Source: Oceanobacillus jeddahensis (GTDB taxonomy: Bacteria; Bacillota; Bacilli; Bacillales; Amphibacillaceae). Taken from it: 64,000 bases of DNA. The notes below the pieces were generated by a model. It searched no databases. It was not told where the DNA came from and saw nothing but the letters and a program-made list of their open reading frames with translations. The stretch is from NCBI RefSeq assembly GCF_000750635.1, contig NZ_CCDM010000002.1:558001-622000 (forward strand), read 5' to 3'. Below, piece after piece: positions 8,593 through 16,323 of the stretch (positions are counted from its first letter, which is position 1; every line of letters begins with the position of its first letter). Made by a program: the position numbers and the translations under genes.

Positions 8593-10014
8593 TTAATAAT
8601 TTGTATTAAATGAAACATATTTTGTAATTAAATACGCATCTAGACCATATTTGCCCCCCTCTTGGCCAAGCCCACTTTCTTTCACTCCACCGAATGGAGT
8701 GTGGATGGCAAATGGAGCAGGATCATTTATACCAACCATTCCATATTCTAATTCTTCCATCATTTTAAACGCACGCCCTAAATCCTTTGTGTAACAATAT
8801 CCTGCTAGACCATAATGAGTATGGTTTGCCTTTTCAATAATTTCTTCTTCATTTTCGAATGTAAAGATTGGAACAACTGGTCCAAATGTTTCCTCATGGG
8901 CGATTAACATGTCGTCATTTGCATTGACGATAATAGTAGGTTCTATAAAATAACCGTCTGATTTATTATCGTATTGTCTACCACCACAGATAATTTCTCC
9001 ATTTTTCGCTTTAGCATCAGTAATCTGATTCATAATTTTCTCGAAGGAATTACTATCGATAATAGGGCCAACATTAACGTCTTCATCTAAACCATTACCT
9101 ATTTTTAATTCCTCTACTTTCTGTACTAGCTTACTAGTGAATTCTTCAGCAATACTTTTTTCAACATAAATTCTGTTTGTACTAACACAGGTTTGTCCAG
9201 AATTAGTAAACTTTGTCATTAAAACACCATCTGTAGCAACATTGATATCTGAATCAGCAAAGACAATAAATGGCGCGTGGCCTCCAAGCTCCATCGAAGA
9301 GGCTTTAACGGTCTCAGCAGAGTTTTTTAGTAATAATTTACCAACATCGGTAGACCCAGTAAAAGTGATTTTTTTAACATCTTTACTCTTTGTTAATGTG
9401 TTTCCAATTTCGCTAGCTTTACCTATAACAAGATTAACGATCCCTTCTGGCAATCCTGCTTTATGAAAGCATTCAAATACTTTAATCGCTGACAAAGGTG
9501 TAGCAGATGCTGGTTTTAAGATTATAGTACAACCAGTTGCTAAGGCAGGAGCGATCTTTCTTGTAATCATTGAAAACGGAAAGTTCCAGGGAGTGATTGC
9601 TGCACATACACCAACTGGACGTCTTATCACGAAAAGTTGTTTATCTTTTGCGGCTGTTGGAAGAACATCACCATATACGCGTTTTGCCTCTTCTGCATAC
9701 CAATGTAAGAAATCAATCCCGTCATTTACTTCGTATCTTGCATCAGCAATAGGTTTACCGTTTTCTTTTGTAATAAGTTGTGCTAATTCTTCACTTTGTT
9801 CTTCTAGTAATCTAGCGGCTTCTTCCAAATAGGTAACGCGTTCTGTAAAAGTTGTTTTTTTCCAAGATTTAAAGGCCTGTTTTGCACTTTTTATTGCCTC
9901 TTCTGTTTCCACTTTTCCTACGGTAGAAACTGTCTCAATAACCTCGTTAGTCGCAGGATTACGTACTTCCATTTTTGATTCACTTTGTTTCCATTCTCCA
10001 TTAATATAAACCAT
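8593..10014 (-). CDS. NAD(P)-dependent aldehyde dehydrogenase, succinate-semialdehyde dehydrogenase type
   Basis: This 473-residue ALDH-superfamily enzyme oxidises an aldehyde to the acid. Catalytic Cys276 (GQTCVST), general base Glu242 (MELGG), oxyanion Asn144 (PWNFP) and cofactor Lys167 (LKPAS) are all present. TFTGSTDVGK is the nucleotide-binding loop. Overall the sequence resembles GabD-like enzymes, but such proteins are often misassigned. In this locus an aldehyde released by aldolase cleavage is as likely a substrate as succinic semialdehyde. ATG has AGGTG close upstream. It is transcribed leftwards, with the MFS gene behind it. Confidence 0.88.
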   Translation of the reverse strand: MVYINGEWKQSESKMEVRNPATNEVIETVSTVGKVETEEAIKSAKQAFKSWKKTTFTERVTYLEEAARLLEEQSEELAQLITKENGKPIADARYEVNDGIDFLHWYAEEAKRVYGDVLPTAAKDKQLFVIRRPVGVCAAITPWNFPFSMITRKIAPALATGCTIILKPASATPLSAIKVFECFHKAGLPEGIVNLVIGKASEIGNTLTKSKDVKKITFTGSTDVGKLLLKNSAETVKASSMELGGHAPFIVFADSDINVATDGVLMTKFTNSGQTCVSTNRIYVEKSIAEEFTSKLVQKVEELKIGNGLDEDVNVGPIIDSNSFEKIMNQITDAKAKNGEIICGGRQYDNKSDGYFIEPTIIVNANDDMLIAHEETFGPVVPIFTFENEEEIIEKANHTHYGLAGYCYTKDLGRAFKMMEELEYGMVGINDPAPFAIHTPFGGVKESGLGQEGGKYGLDAYLITKYVSFNTNY

Positions 10015-10115
10015 GTAAACACCTCATTATTGATTATTATTTACTTATTTTGTAACAGACTAGTCCTATTAATTCAGACAGTACAATAAATTTATTAGCT
10101 TTAAGGGGCTGTAAC

Positions 10116-10988
10116 TTAAATCTTGTCAACAAAGCCGAATAAATTTATGAAACGTATGAGCGCTTTTTATAACCTTCTTTGATATGTTTGATGCTGTTAA
10201 AAATATTTAAATCTGGATTATCATCAAATTTACTTTTAGATTTATCTGACTGCAGTTCTGATTTAATTGATTTATTGTTAACTTCCATCAAGTAAGCTTT
10301 TAAATGTTGCATACCTTGTTAGCTTAAATTAGTAAATAGATCCACTTTTTAAATCCTGGTGTTAATAGCTCTTTTAAGATTGTCATCACCTGTTCCGGAA
10401 CCTCTAAAATGCTATTAAATTTTTGTAAGAGTTCAAAATCTAACCGTGGTTCTCCTTTTTAAGTACCATGACATGTGCCAACTGCAACAGCTAAACAGTG
10501 AACATTCGTTTGTTTTACATATTCGATCGCTTTTTTAGGATTGGTTAAACCACTATCCCTCGTTTTACTATATTCATGTCCAACTCCACGTGGCCAAAGT
10601 TCGGCTTCAACAGAAACACCTACAGAGCAAGTAATTTTAACAATTTCCCGTACTTTTAAAACATTTTCCTGGAATGGAAGAGTGGAAAGGTCAATCATAA
10701 CCGAAGTGTAACTTGCACAAATTTCACGAATAGCTTGTTCATAGGTATTGTCATGATCTAAGTTTAATACGACTATAACTTCAAGATATTTCCTTTCATA
10801 GAAACGGGCGATTTCACAAACTTTTTCAATGGAATGAACGCTCACAAAATCCAGTATAATTGGAGACTTTAGAAGCCTTGCCGCTTTAAAAGCTGTAGGA
10901 ACAGTCTCTAAGTTGAAAATATATGGTGCAGCTACACCATAATTCCTTTGTTTGCTTAAAATAAAATATTTTTCATAGAAACTAGCAT
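10116..10988 (-). pseudogene. Broken class II fructose/tagatose-bisphosphate aldolase (GatY/KbaY type)
   Basis: On the minus strand an ATG at 10988 opens MLVSMKNILF, then a stop. After a frame change it resumes as NYGVAAPYIFNLETVPTAFK and continues through LNLDHDNTYEQAIRE (the LDH zinc region) and SVGVSVEAELWPRG. A stop after AVAVGTCHGT (10459) is followed by GEPRLDFELLQKF and a tail ending INLFGFVDKI. The usual zinc-histidine LHGGSGT region is lost. At least three disruptions make it non-functional. It is divergent from the GntR gene, so the live enzyme probably once belonged to the same regulon. Confidence 0.85.
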
Positions 10989-11188
10989 TATTTGTTCAAC
11001 CCTTTCTTTATGCCGATTAGCAGCTTAATAGACTTATTATAACGATTAAAATATATAATATATAAGGATAATTAAAATCCTTTTTTATGTTGGTGAAACC
11101 AGGTACACAAGTGTAATTTTAGTGAATATCTTATACTGTTGAATTTATTAGAAAAATCTTATCTTAACTGAAAAAACAATCCTTTATA

Positions 11189-11217
11189 TTGATATTTTAA
11201 TCGTTTGTACGTATAAT
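11189..11217 (+). promoter_or_regulatory. Promoter of the GntR-type regulator gene
   Basis: TTGATA (11189-11194), 17 bases, TATAAT (11212-11217). The 16-bp shared element covers the end of the spacer and the whole -10 box, as expected for an autoregulated repressor. Confidence 0.75.
11202..11217 (-). promoter_or_regulatory. Probable GntR-family operator, copy 2
   Basis: cgtttgtacgtataat is the exact reverse complement of 1320-1335. It overlaps the -10 box of the regulator and lies in the gap between that gene and the divergent aldolase pseudogene. Confidence 0.65.
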
Positions 11218-11268
11218 CATACTAAGATACAGAATATATTTTGTCAAATTAATTATTCAGTCTATTTT

Positions 11269-11330
11269 AATTATTATGTTAGAATATACATGTTAAATTA
11301 TTATGTTAAAATATACATGTAAATTATTAA
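11269..11330. repeat. Tandem 27-bp repeat upstream of the GntR gene
   Basis: Two 27-bp units (11269-11295 and 11296-11322) differ at two positions. Both contain aatattatgtt-like AT-rich DNA and atatacatgt; a partial third copy follows. They lie in the 5' untranslated region between the promoter and the start codon. They may be a second binding site or simple slippage. Confidence 0.6.
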
Positions 11331-11366
11331 AAAAGTGCTGTTGAATTAGAGAAGGAAGTGTAAGTT

Positions 11367-12179
11367 ATGCAAAATTTCCATATAAAAGAGGACGCTAATT
11401 ATTTTGATCACAAAATGTTGGCTGAGCCAATTAAGAGAAGTTTACAAACAATTAATAGAAATAATCCTTTGCCTTTGTATCAACAACTTTATGATTCGCT
11501 TTATAAGGTTATTGTAAATAAAGAATTAGAACCAGGCAGCTTTTTTGCAACTGAAAGTTTATTACAGGAAGAAACTCAAATGAGTAGAGCTACGATACGA
11601 AAAGCTCTTGAAGAATTAGTTAGACAAAAATATCTAATGAGGATTACCGGAAAAGGTACTTTTATTTCAATTAGCTATCCAGAGAGTCATATTGTTTTGC
11701 CAAATTTAAAAAGCTTGTCTCAAGAATTGGAAGAAAAAGGTATGACTCCTGGTAGCACTTTATTGCAAGCTAAAATAATTGAACCTACAGAGGAAGTTGC
11801 TCAAAAATTAGACATAGATATGAGTGATCGAGTCTTGTTTATTGAGAGGATTCGTTCAGGAAATGATATTCCAATTTTATATGTATGTGGTTATATTCCA
11901 TTAAATATTGGAATTACCGAGGATTTTAATATTCCTGGATCTTTATATTTCTTCATTGAGCAGGAATTTGGAAAGGTTATTCGTTCTGCAACACATACAA
12001 TAAATGCAACAATTATTAATGCAGAAGTAGCTAAACATTTAGGTATCAGTAAAAATTCAGCAGGTTTGTCGATGGAGCGTGTTACTTACGATAATTATGG
12101 GTTACCAGTTCTTTATGAAACTGGTGTATTTCGAAATGATTTGTATAGTTATACTTTTTCCATGGAAAGAGATGAGTAA
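11367..12179 (+). CDS. GntR-family transcriptional regulator with UTRA ligand domain
   Basis: This 270-residue HutC-type regulator has an N-terminal winged helix (about residues 33-105: LPLYQQLYDSLYKVI and MSRATIRKALEELV, ending GTFIS) and a UTRA effector domain (about 115-255). Such proteins usually repress sugar or amino-acid genes until a phosphorylated sugar or other ligand binds. The N-terminal ~30 residues before the helix domain are longer than usual. GGAAG precedes the ATG. The 16-bp element over its own promoter and in the aldolase promoter makes it the likely local regulator. Confidence 0.88.
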   Translation: MQNFHIKEDANYFDHKMLAEPIKRSLQTINRNNPLPLYQQLYDSLYKVIVNKELEPGSFFATESLLQEETQMSRATIRKALEELVRQKYLMRITGKGTFISISYPESHIVLPNLKSLSQELEEKGMTPGSTLLQAKIIEPTEEVAQKLDIDMSDRVLFIERIRSGNDIPILYVCGYIPLNIGITEDFNIPGSLYFFIEQEFGKVIRSATHTINATIINAEVAKHLGISKNSAGLSMERVTYDNYGLPVLYETGVFRNDLYSYTFSMERDE

Positions 12180-12199
12180 TATTTCCAATAGGAGAGTCT

Positions 12200-12360
12200 G
12201 GATAGCTTTTTGATCGATTAGAACTGTTAAAGGCTAGTTATCAAATCATTAATAAGAAAGTGTTAGAGAAAGAAAGTGCAAAGTTTTTAATGAATTTATC
12301 GCAAGCAAGGGTATTGTCGATTGTTTAGTTGTAGATAAAGCCATAGTGGTTGAATAGAGG
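12200..12360 (+). pseudogene. Unidentified coding remnant
   Basis: Two short open pieces in neighbouring frames are seen after a GGAGAG: DRLELLKASYQIINKKVLEK and, shifted, KVFNEFIASKGIVDCLVVDK, ending at a TAG. They look like one small protein with a frame shift. It is on the strand of the GntR gene and directly behind it. I cannot name the family. The rest of 12360-12550 shows nothing clear. Confidence 0.3.
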
Positions 12361-12549
12361 TGTTGTAGAGCCTAATTTATGAAGATTTCATATGTATAAT
12401 GAGCGATGTAGAAGATATAAAATCGGACTTTGACTTTATTTAAAGTTACTAAAGTCGTTTTCAAATTAATCAATTGTTTTTTAAAACTTGTCAAATAGGT
12501 CTTAGGTTGTTATACAGACTAGTTTGTTGTTGGAATAGATACGATTAAA

Positions 12550-13017
12550 GTTTAATGATTGGGCATCCCAAATGAGGATTTTTGTAATAAATATAATAAT
12601 CTCTTGGGGTGTCTCAGATGGCAGGAAAGCAGCAGTAGTAGTAAGGAATTAGACTTAGTACCCTAGAGGCTACAAAAACGGGTAGCGAAGTATAAAGAGG
12701 ACCAAGAGGATAACTTTGTAGAAACCGAGAATAGCAGATCCAAAGATTAAGTAGGATATGAAAAAGATAAGCGAACCGGTGATTTAAAAGAGGAAGTAGC
12801 TATCTTAAAAAAGGCGATGGGCATCTTTGCCATAAAGTAGAGATAATCTATGGATTTTTCCAAGAACACTACCACGAATTTCGTGTAGAGAAGATGTGTC
12901 AAGTATTAGGTGTTTTCAAGGATGGATATATGAGTGAAGAGGTCGTCCTGACAGGTGGTTGAGCCAAACGCAAATAAAAACTGACGTCCCAAATCAAACG
13001 TGTGTTTATCTATATTT
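12550..13017 (+). pseudogene. IS3-family insertion sequence relic
   Basis: An upstream gggcatcccaa...ttggggtgtc pairing resembles an IS3 end. It is followed by degraded orfA and orfB. From orfA, YKEDQEDNF and [16 protein letters not shown] are recognisable (the leucine-zipper end of OrfA). From orf[21 protein letters not shown] and, after further stops, KLTSQIKRVFI are recognisable. Many stops and the lack of a DDE region show it is dead. It marks the right edge of the carbon-utilisation locus, as the IS1182 relic marks the left. Confidence 0.8.
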
Positions 13018-13148
13018 AAAGGGCTGAAACACCAATTCTCTGTCCTGGAAAAATTACTTTTCTTGATTTTTTCTGTTTCATTTTCTTTGTACCATACAAT
13101 AACATCTTCTATAAGGGTTTTATGAAAAATCGACCATAAAAATAAACG

Positions 13149-13571
13149 TCATACCCTCTTACCGTACCAGTCCAAAACATCCATAAATTCAACATTCCGA
13201 ATTTCTTCTATAGCACAGCTGGTTTTCCTGCCATCTGTCACATACAGATGTATCTTGCCGCCGCCATAACTGGCTATCTTACACTGCACATCTTTATAAT
13301 AGCTTCCGTTTCTTATGGTATTCGCTTGGATTGCGACAGGCAAGCCCATTACATAAGCTATATGCAGTACCTCAGAGATTTCCTCTATCTTCATTTCTTC
13401 TTTTGGTTCTATTTCTGTGACTTTATGTTTTTCCTTTTTTAAAGCCTCTGTATGATCACTTAACATCATTCCTAACCATTTGACTATTTTTCTGTCTTTA
13501 TAGTCGTAATATTCAGGCGTAACACAGGTTATAGAGCAATCTTCCACTTTTATCATCCTTCCTGTTGTCAA
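13149..13571 (-). CDS. YolD-like protein
   Basis: This is a 130-140 residue protein of the YolD family, which in Bacillus accompanies SOS-inducible UvrX-type (Y-family) polymerases; the molecular role is not established. Family-like segments are DRKIVKWLGMMLSDHTEAL near the start and IRNVEFMDVLDWYGKRV at the end. The start is uncertain: TTG 13571, ATG 13556 and GTG 13547 are in frame, and AGGAAGG fits GTG 13547 best by spacing. No polymerase gene is next to it. A LexA-box-like element lies directly upstream (13577-13636). Confidence 0.7.
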   Translation of the reverse strand: MTTGRMIKVEDCSITCVTPEYYDYKDRKIVKWLGMMLSDHTEALKKEKHKVTEIEPKEEMKIEEISEVLHIAYVMGLPVAIQANTIRNGSYYKDVQCKIASYGGGKIHLYVTDGRKTSCAIEEIRNVEFMDVLDWYGKRV

Positions 13572-13576
13572 AGTAT

Positions 13577-13636
13577 AACAGTGCGCTTGTTCTTATTTCT
13601 AAGATACATTTATATTATAAATAGAACAAACATTCG
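13577..13636. promoter_or_regulatory. LexA-box-like 60-bp element, copy 1
   Basis: aacagtgcgcttgttct at the left and agaacaaacattcg at the right flank an AT-rich core with tatattataa. GAACAAACATTCG resembles the Gram-positive LexA box, with A for G in the right half. The same layout recurs at 18310 and 38545. The YolD-like gene leaves it leftwards; to the right, up to 14008, I see only AT-rich DNA without a gene. Confidence 0.6.
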
Positions 13637-14008
13637 TCAGACGGTAATTTTTGTAGAGATTAGTCGTAATTAGGTTGCTTAATAAGCCGTGAAGACAAAA
13701 GGGAAGTATCATGAGTTAAGTTATTGTATGGATAACGATAATAAAATCATCTAACATATCATTACAAGTTTAACAAATGTAATATATTATTTATTAGTAC
13801 ATCTAATGAACTAAAAAATATTATAATTGAGAAAATAGATTTGATAAATGATATGAATATAAAGGATATTATGTTATTATTATCCTAGTTTTATGGAAAA
13901 GTTAATAAGGATTTTAGACTAAATGAAGGAGAGGATATATATCTATTAATTTTACTTATTTATATTTCAACGATAAATAACATAAGAATGAATTAGCGGA
14001 GGTTCAAA

Positions 14009-14980
14009 ATGTATTGCTCAAAATGTGGGAATAAGTTAACAGAAGATAGTAAATTTTGTTCGAAATGCGGTGAATTAATTACGTCTGAAAAATCGGATAG
14101 TATCTTAGAAAAAATGAAACCAACAACATACAATTTCCAAAAGGTTGTATATTTTTTAGAAGCAAATATTTTAACCGTATTATTAGGATTCATTCTTACT
14201 TTTCTTTTAAACACCGTATCTAATGTAACAGGATGGATAGTATTTTTAGGGATGATCATTTTAGCGTACTGTGCAGCTTTATTGGGAAAGACAACTATAT
14301 TAGCTTCTGAAATAGAATTAAGAAAAGCATTTTTCAAAGAAAATATAGCAGAAAAAGAAGCAGAAATGAATAAGGTCATGGAACAAATAAATGAAAAGAA
14401 GAAAGAGCAAGAAGAGCTAGACAAAAAGTTAGCAGAACAACAAGAAGAATTTGAGAAGATATCCATAGAAAATACGGTTGTTCCTGTGAATCAGGAAAAC
14501 GCAAGTACAAAAGAACAAGAAACAAAGCAAAAACCGGAATATGTATCAAATTTTGTACAGGATAATCCCAATGAACAAGAATTGCCAGCGACTACATACG
14601 AGCCATTTCAATTGCAAAAGAAAGGGAAAGCGCTAAATATAATTATTATTTTATTCGGTACGTTACCACTTTTAATAGTTGGCGCAATTTTATTTAATAT
14701 TGGTATTATGACAGATTTTCTTGAAGGATTTGATGTATTTTTATCCAGTTTTGGTGTAGGAATAGTATTTATAAGTGTTTTACTAAATCTTATCTATTAT
14801 TTACCAACTTTATTATGTTATAGTGAATGGAAATGGTTAATATTTATTCTCAATTTATTTTTCAGCTGGACCATATTTGGGTGGTTTATTTTATTAGTAG
14901 TTGGTCTGATGAGCAATAAAAATTATGAACAAAGGCAAAAAATGCAACATGATATAAATCAGACAGCAAGACGAGTGTAG
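14009..14980 (+). CDS. Zinc-ribbon membrane protein with central coiled coil
   Basis: This 323-residue protein is of unknown function. Residues 1-22 form a zinc ribbon with Cys3, 6, 17 and 20 (CSKCG twice). Two hydrophobic helices follow (about 54-92), then a long Lys/Glu-rich coiled coil (about 98-155), a Gln-rich linker, and three more helices (about 210-232, 243-272, 277-302). AGCGGAGG precedes the ATG. The next gene, 53 bp downstream on the same strand, encodes a membrane-anchored protein, and a second zinc-ribbon protein is convergent beyond it. A membrane-stress or envelope role is possible; nothing shows it directly. Confidence 0.8.
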   Translation: MYCSKCGNKLTEDSKFCSKCGELITSEKSDSILEKMKPTTYNFQKVVYFLEANILTVLLGFILTFLLNTVSNVTGWIVFLGMIILAYCAALLGKTTILASEIELRKAFFKENIAEKEAEMNKVMEQINEKKKEQEELDKKLAEQQEEFEKISIENTVVPVNQENASTKEQETKQKPEYVSNFVQDNPNEQELPATTYEPFQLQKKGKALNIIIILFGTLPLLIVGAILFNIGIMTDFLEGFDVFLSSFGVGIVFISVLLNLIYYLPTLLCYSEWKWLIFILNLFFSWTIFGWFILLVVGLMSNKNYEQRQKMQHDINQTARRV

Positions 14981-15033
14981 AAAATAGTTAAAGAGAATCT
15001 TATGGTAAGGGAACGCAAAAAAGGGGAAATGGC

Positions 15034-16206
15034 ATGAATAAAAAGCAATGGTTAACCGTAATAGGCGGTGTAATCGTATTAAGTTTAGCGGTATTTTTAA
15101 TCTTGTATTTTAATAATCGAGAAACAGCAGGAGAAACAGCTGGTAAAGAAGCAGAAGGATTAAGTGAAGAAGAGAGAAAAGAGTTAGAAGAAAGAGCCGG
15201 TATTGACGATTTAATAAGTATTGAAGAAGCAAGTGCGGCTTTAAGAGAAGCAATCGAAAATGAAGAGTTAGATAAAGTGGATCATGAGTTTATTGAAGAA
15301 AAATTTGGAGAAAAGCATAGCAGGGCTTATTTATTCAGATCTATGTATTCTGAAACCGATTCGGAATTTCTAAAAGGTCAAGCAATCTTACATTATAAAA
15401 TAGCAGAAAATAATAAAGATTATGTATCGATAACGCCTTTGATGGAGTTAAATAGACATAATGATTTTACAGATGATGAAGGAACATATAAGAACGATGT
15501 CAAGACAGAGGTATGGAGTGGATTTTTAAATAATTATCATAAAGATACCCAAGGTTTTGAAAGAATAGGAGATTATTTAATAGGATATCCTGGTGTTGGA
15601 CATTTGATTCCCGCAGAACTTAATCATTATGAAGGTATTTATATAAACTTACCTTATTTGGAACTTGAAGTAGATGAGCAAGATAAACCTGAGGAACTAG
15701 CTGTTTATTCATTTGATGGTGAAATGATTGAAAGTAAGGTATACAATGATGAGGGTATTCTTGAAGAGGAGTTTAATGAGAAGAAATCGCAAATATTTAA
15801 TAATTCTTTTATCGTGTTTTATGTGTTATTAGAGGAAGATATGAAGTTAGAAAATGCTGTGGATTCATTTTCCAATTTAAATATTTTGGTAAATGGTGAA
15901 CAAGCAGAAGCCTATGGAACAATAGTAGAAAAAAATATCCCTAATAGCGGTGAAAATGAATTAAAATCTTTAGTCTCATTAGAAGTAGGTGAGGAAGATT
16001 ATTTACCAAAAGATGGAGTTTTAGAAGTAATTTATGAAATTGATTCACAAAGTATTTATAATTCAGATGCTTTATCTAATGCTGAAACACAAGCTGACTT
16101 TCAAAGGATTTACTCAGAGAATGTAGTTACGGTAAATATAGAAGGAACAGAATTTGATTTGACATATGCAGACAATGACAATGAGACAGTATACTTTCAA
16201 CCGTAA
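15034..16206 (+). CDS. Membrane-anchored acidic protein of unknown function
   Basis: This 390-residue protein has one N-terminal membrane helix (about residues 6-26, VIGGVIVLSLAVFLILYF) and a long acidic domain that should lie outside the cell. Residues 32-115 are Glu-rich and helical (LSEEERKELEERAG); the rest looks mixed alpha/beta, ending ADNDNETVYFQP. There is no lipobox, sortase motif or catalytic motif that I can see. AGGGGAA precedes the ATG. It follows the zinc-ribbon gene by 53 bp, so the two probably form an operon. I do not recognise the family. Confidence 0.75.
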   Translation: MNKKQWLTVIGGVIVLSLAVFLILYFNNRETAGETAGKEAEGLSEEERKELEERAGIDDLISIEEASAALREAIENEELDKVDHEFIEEKFGEKHSRAYLFRSMYSETDSEFLKGQAILHYKIAENNKDYVSITPLMELNRHNDFTDDEGTYKNDVKTEVWSGFLNNYHKDTQGFERIGDYLIGYPGVGHLIPAELNHYEGIYINLPYLELEVDEQDKPEELAVYSFDGEMIESKVYNDEGILEEEFNEKKSQIFNNSFIVFYVLLEEDMKLENAVDSFSNLNILVNGEQAEAYGTIVEKNIPNSGENELKSLVSLEVGEEDYLPKDGVLEVIYEIDSQSIYNSDALSNAETQADFQRIYSENVVTVNIEGTEFDLTYADNDNETVYFQP

Positions 16207-16261
16207 CAAATAATTTTAAGAGAAAGTGCAACACGCTTGGTAAAGAAAAGAACTTAGAGGG

Positions 16262-16314
16262 GGGAGTGTAACGAAACTGTACGGATCTTACTCCAGAGTT
16301 TAAGTTATACTCCC
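16262..16314. terminator. Long hairpin between convergent genes
   Basis: gggagtgtaacgaaact near 16262 pairs with agtttaagttatactccc ending at 16314, with two small mismatches. It separates the plus-strand pair from the minus-strand zinc-ribbon gene and could stop transcription from both sides. Confidence 0.6.
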
Positions 16315-16323
16315 AAAGTAATC

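Noticed and set aside
11269..11330. CRISPR-like array
   Set aside because: The repeats are directly adjacent without spacers and only two full units exist.
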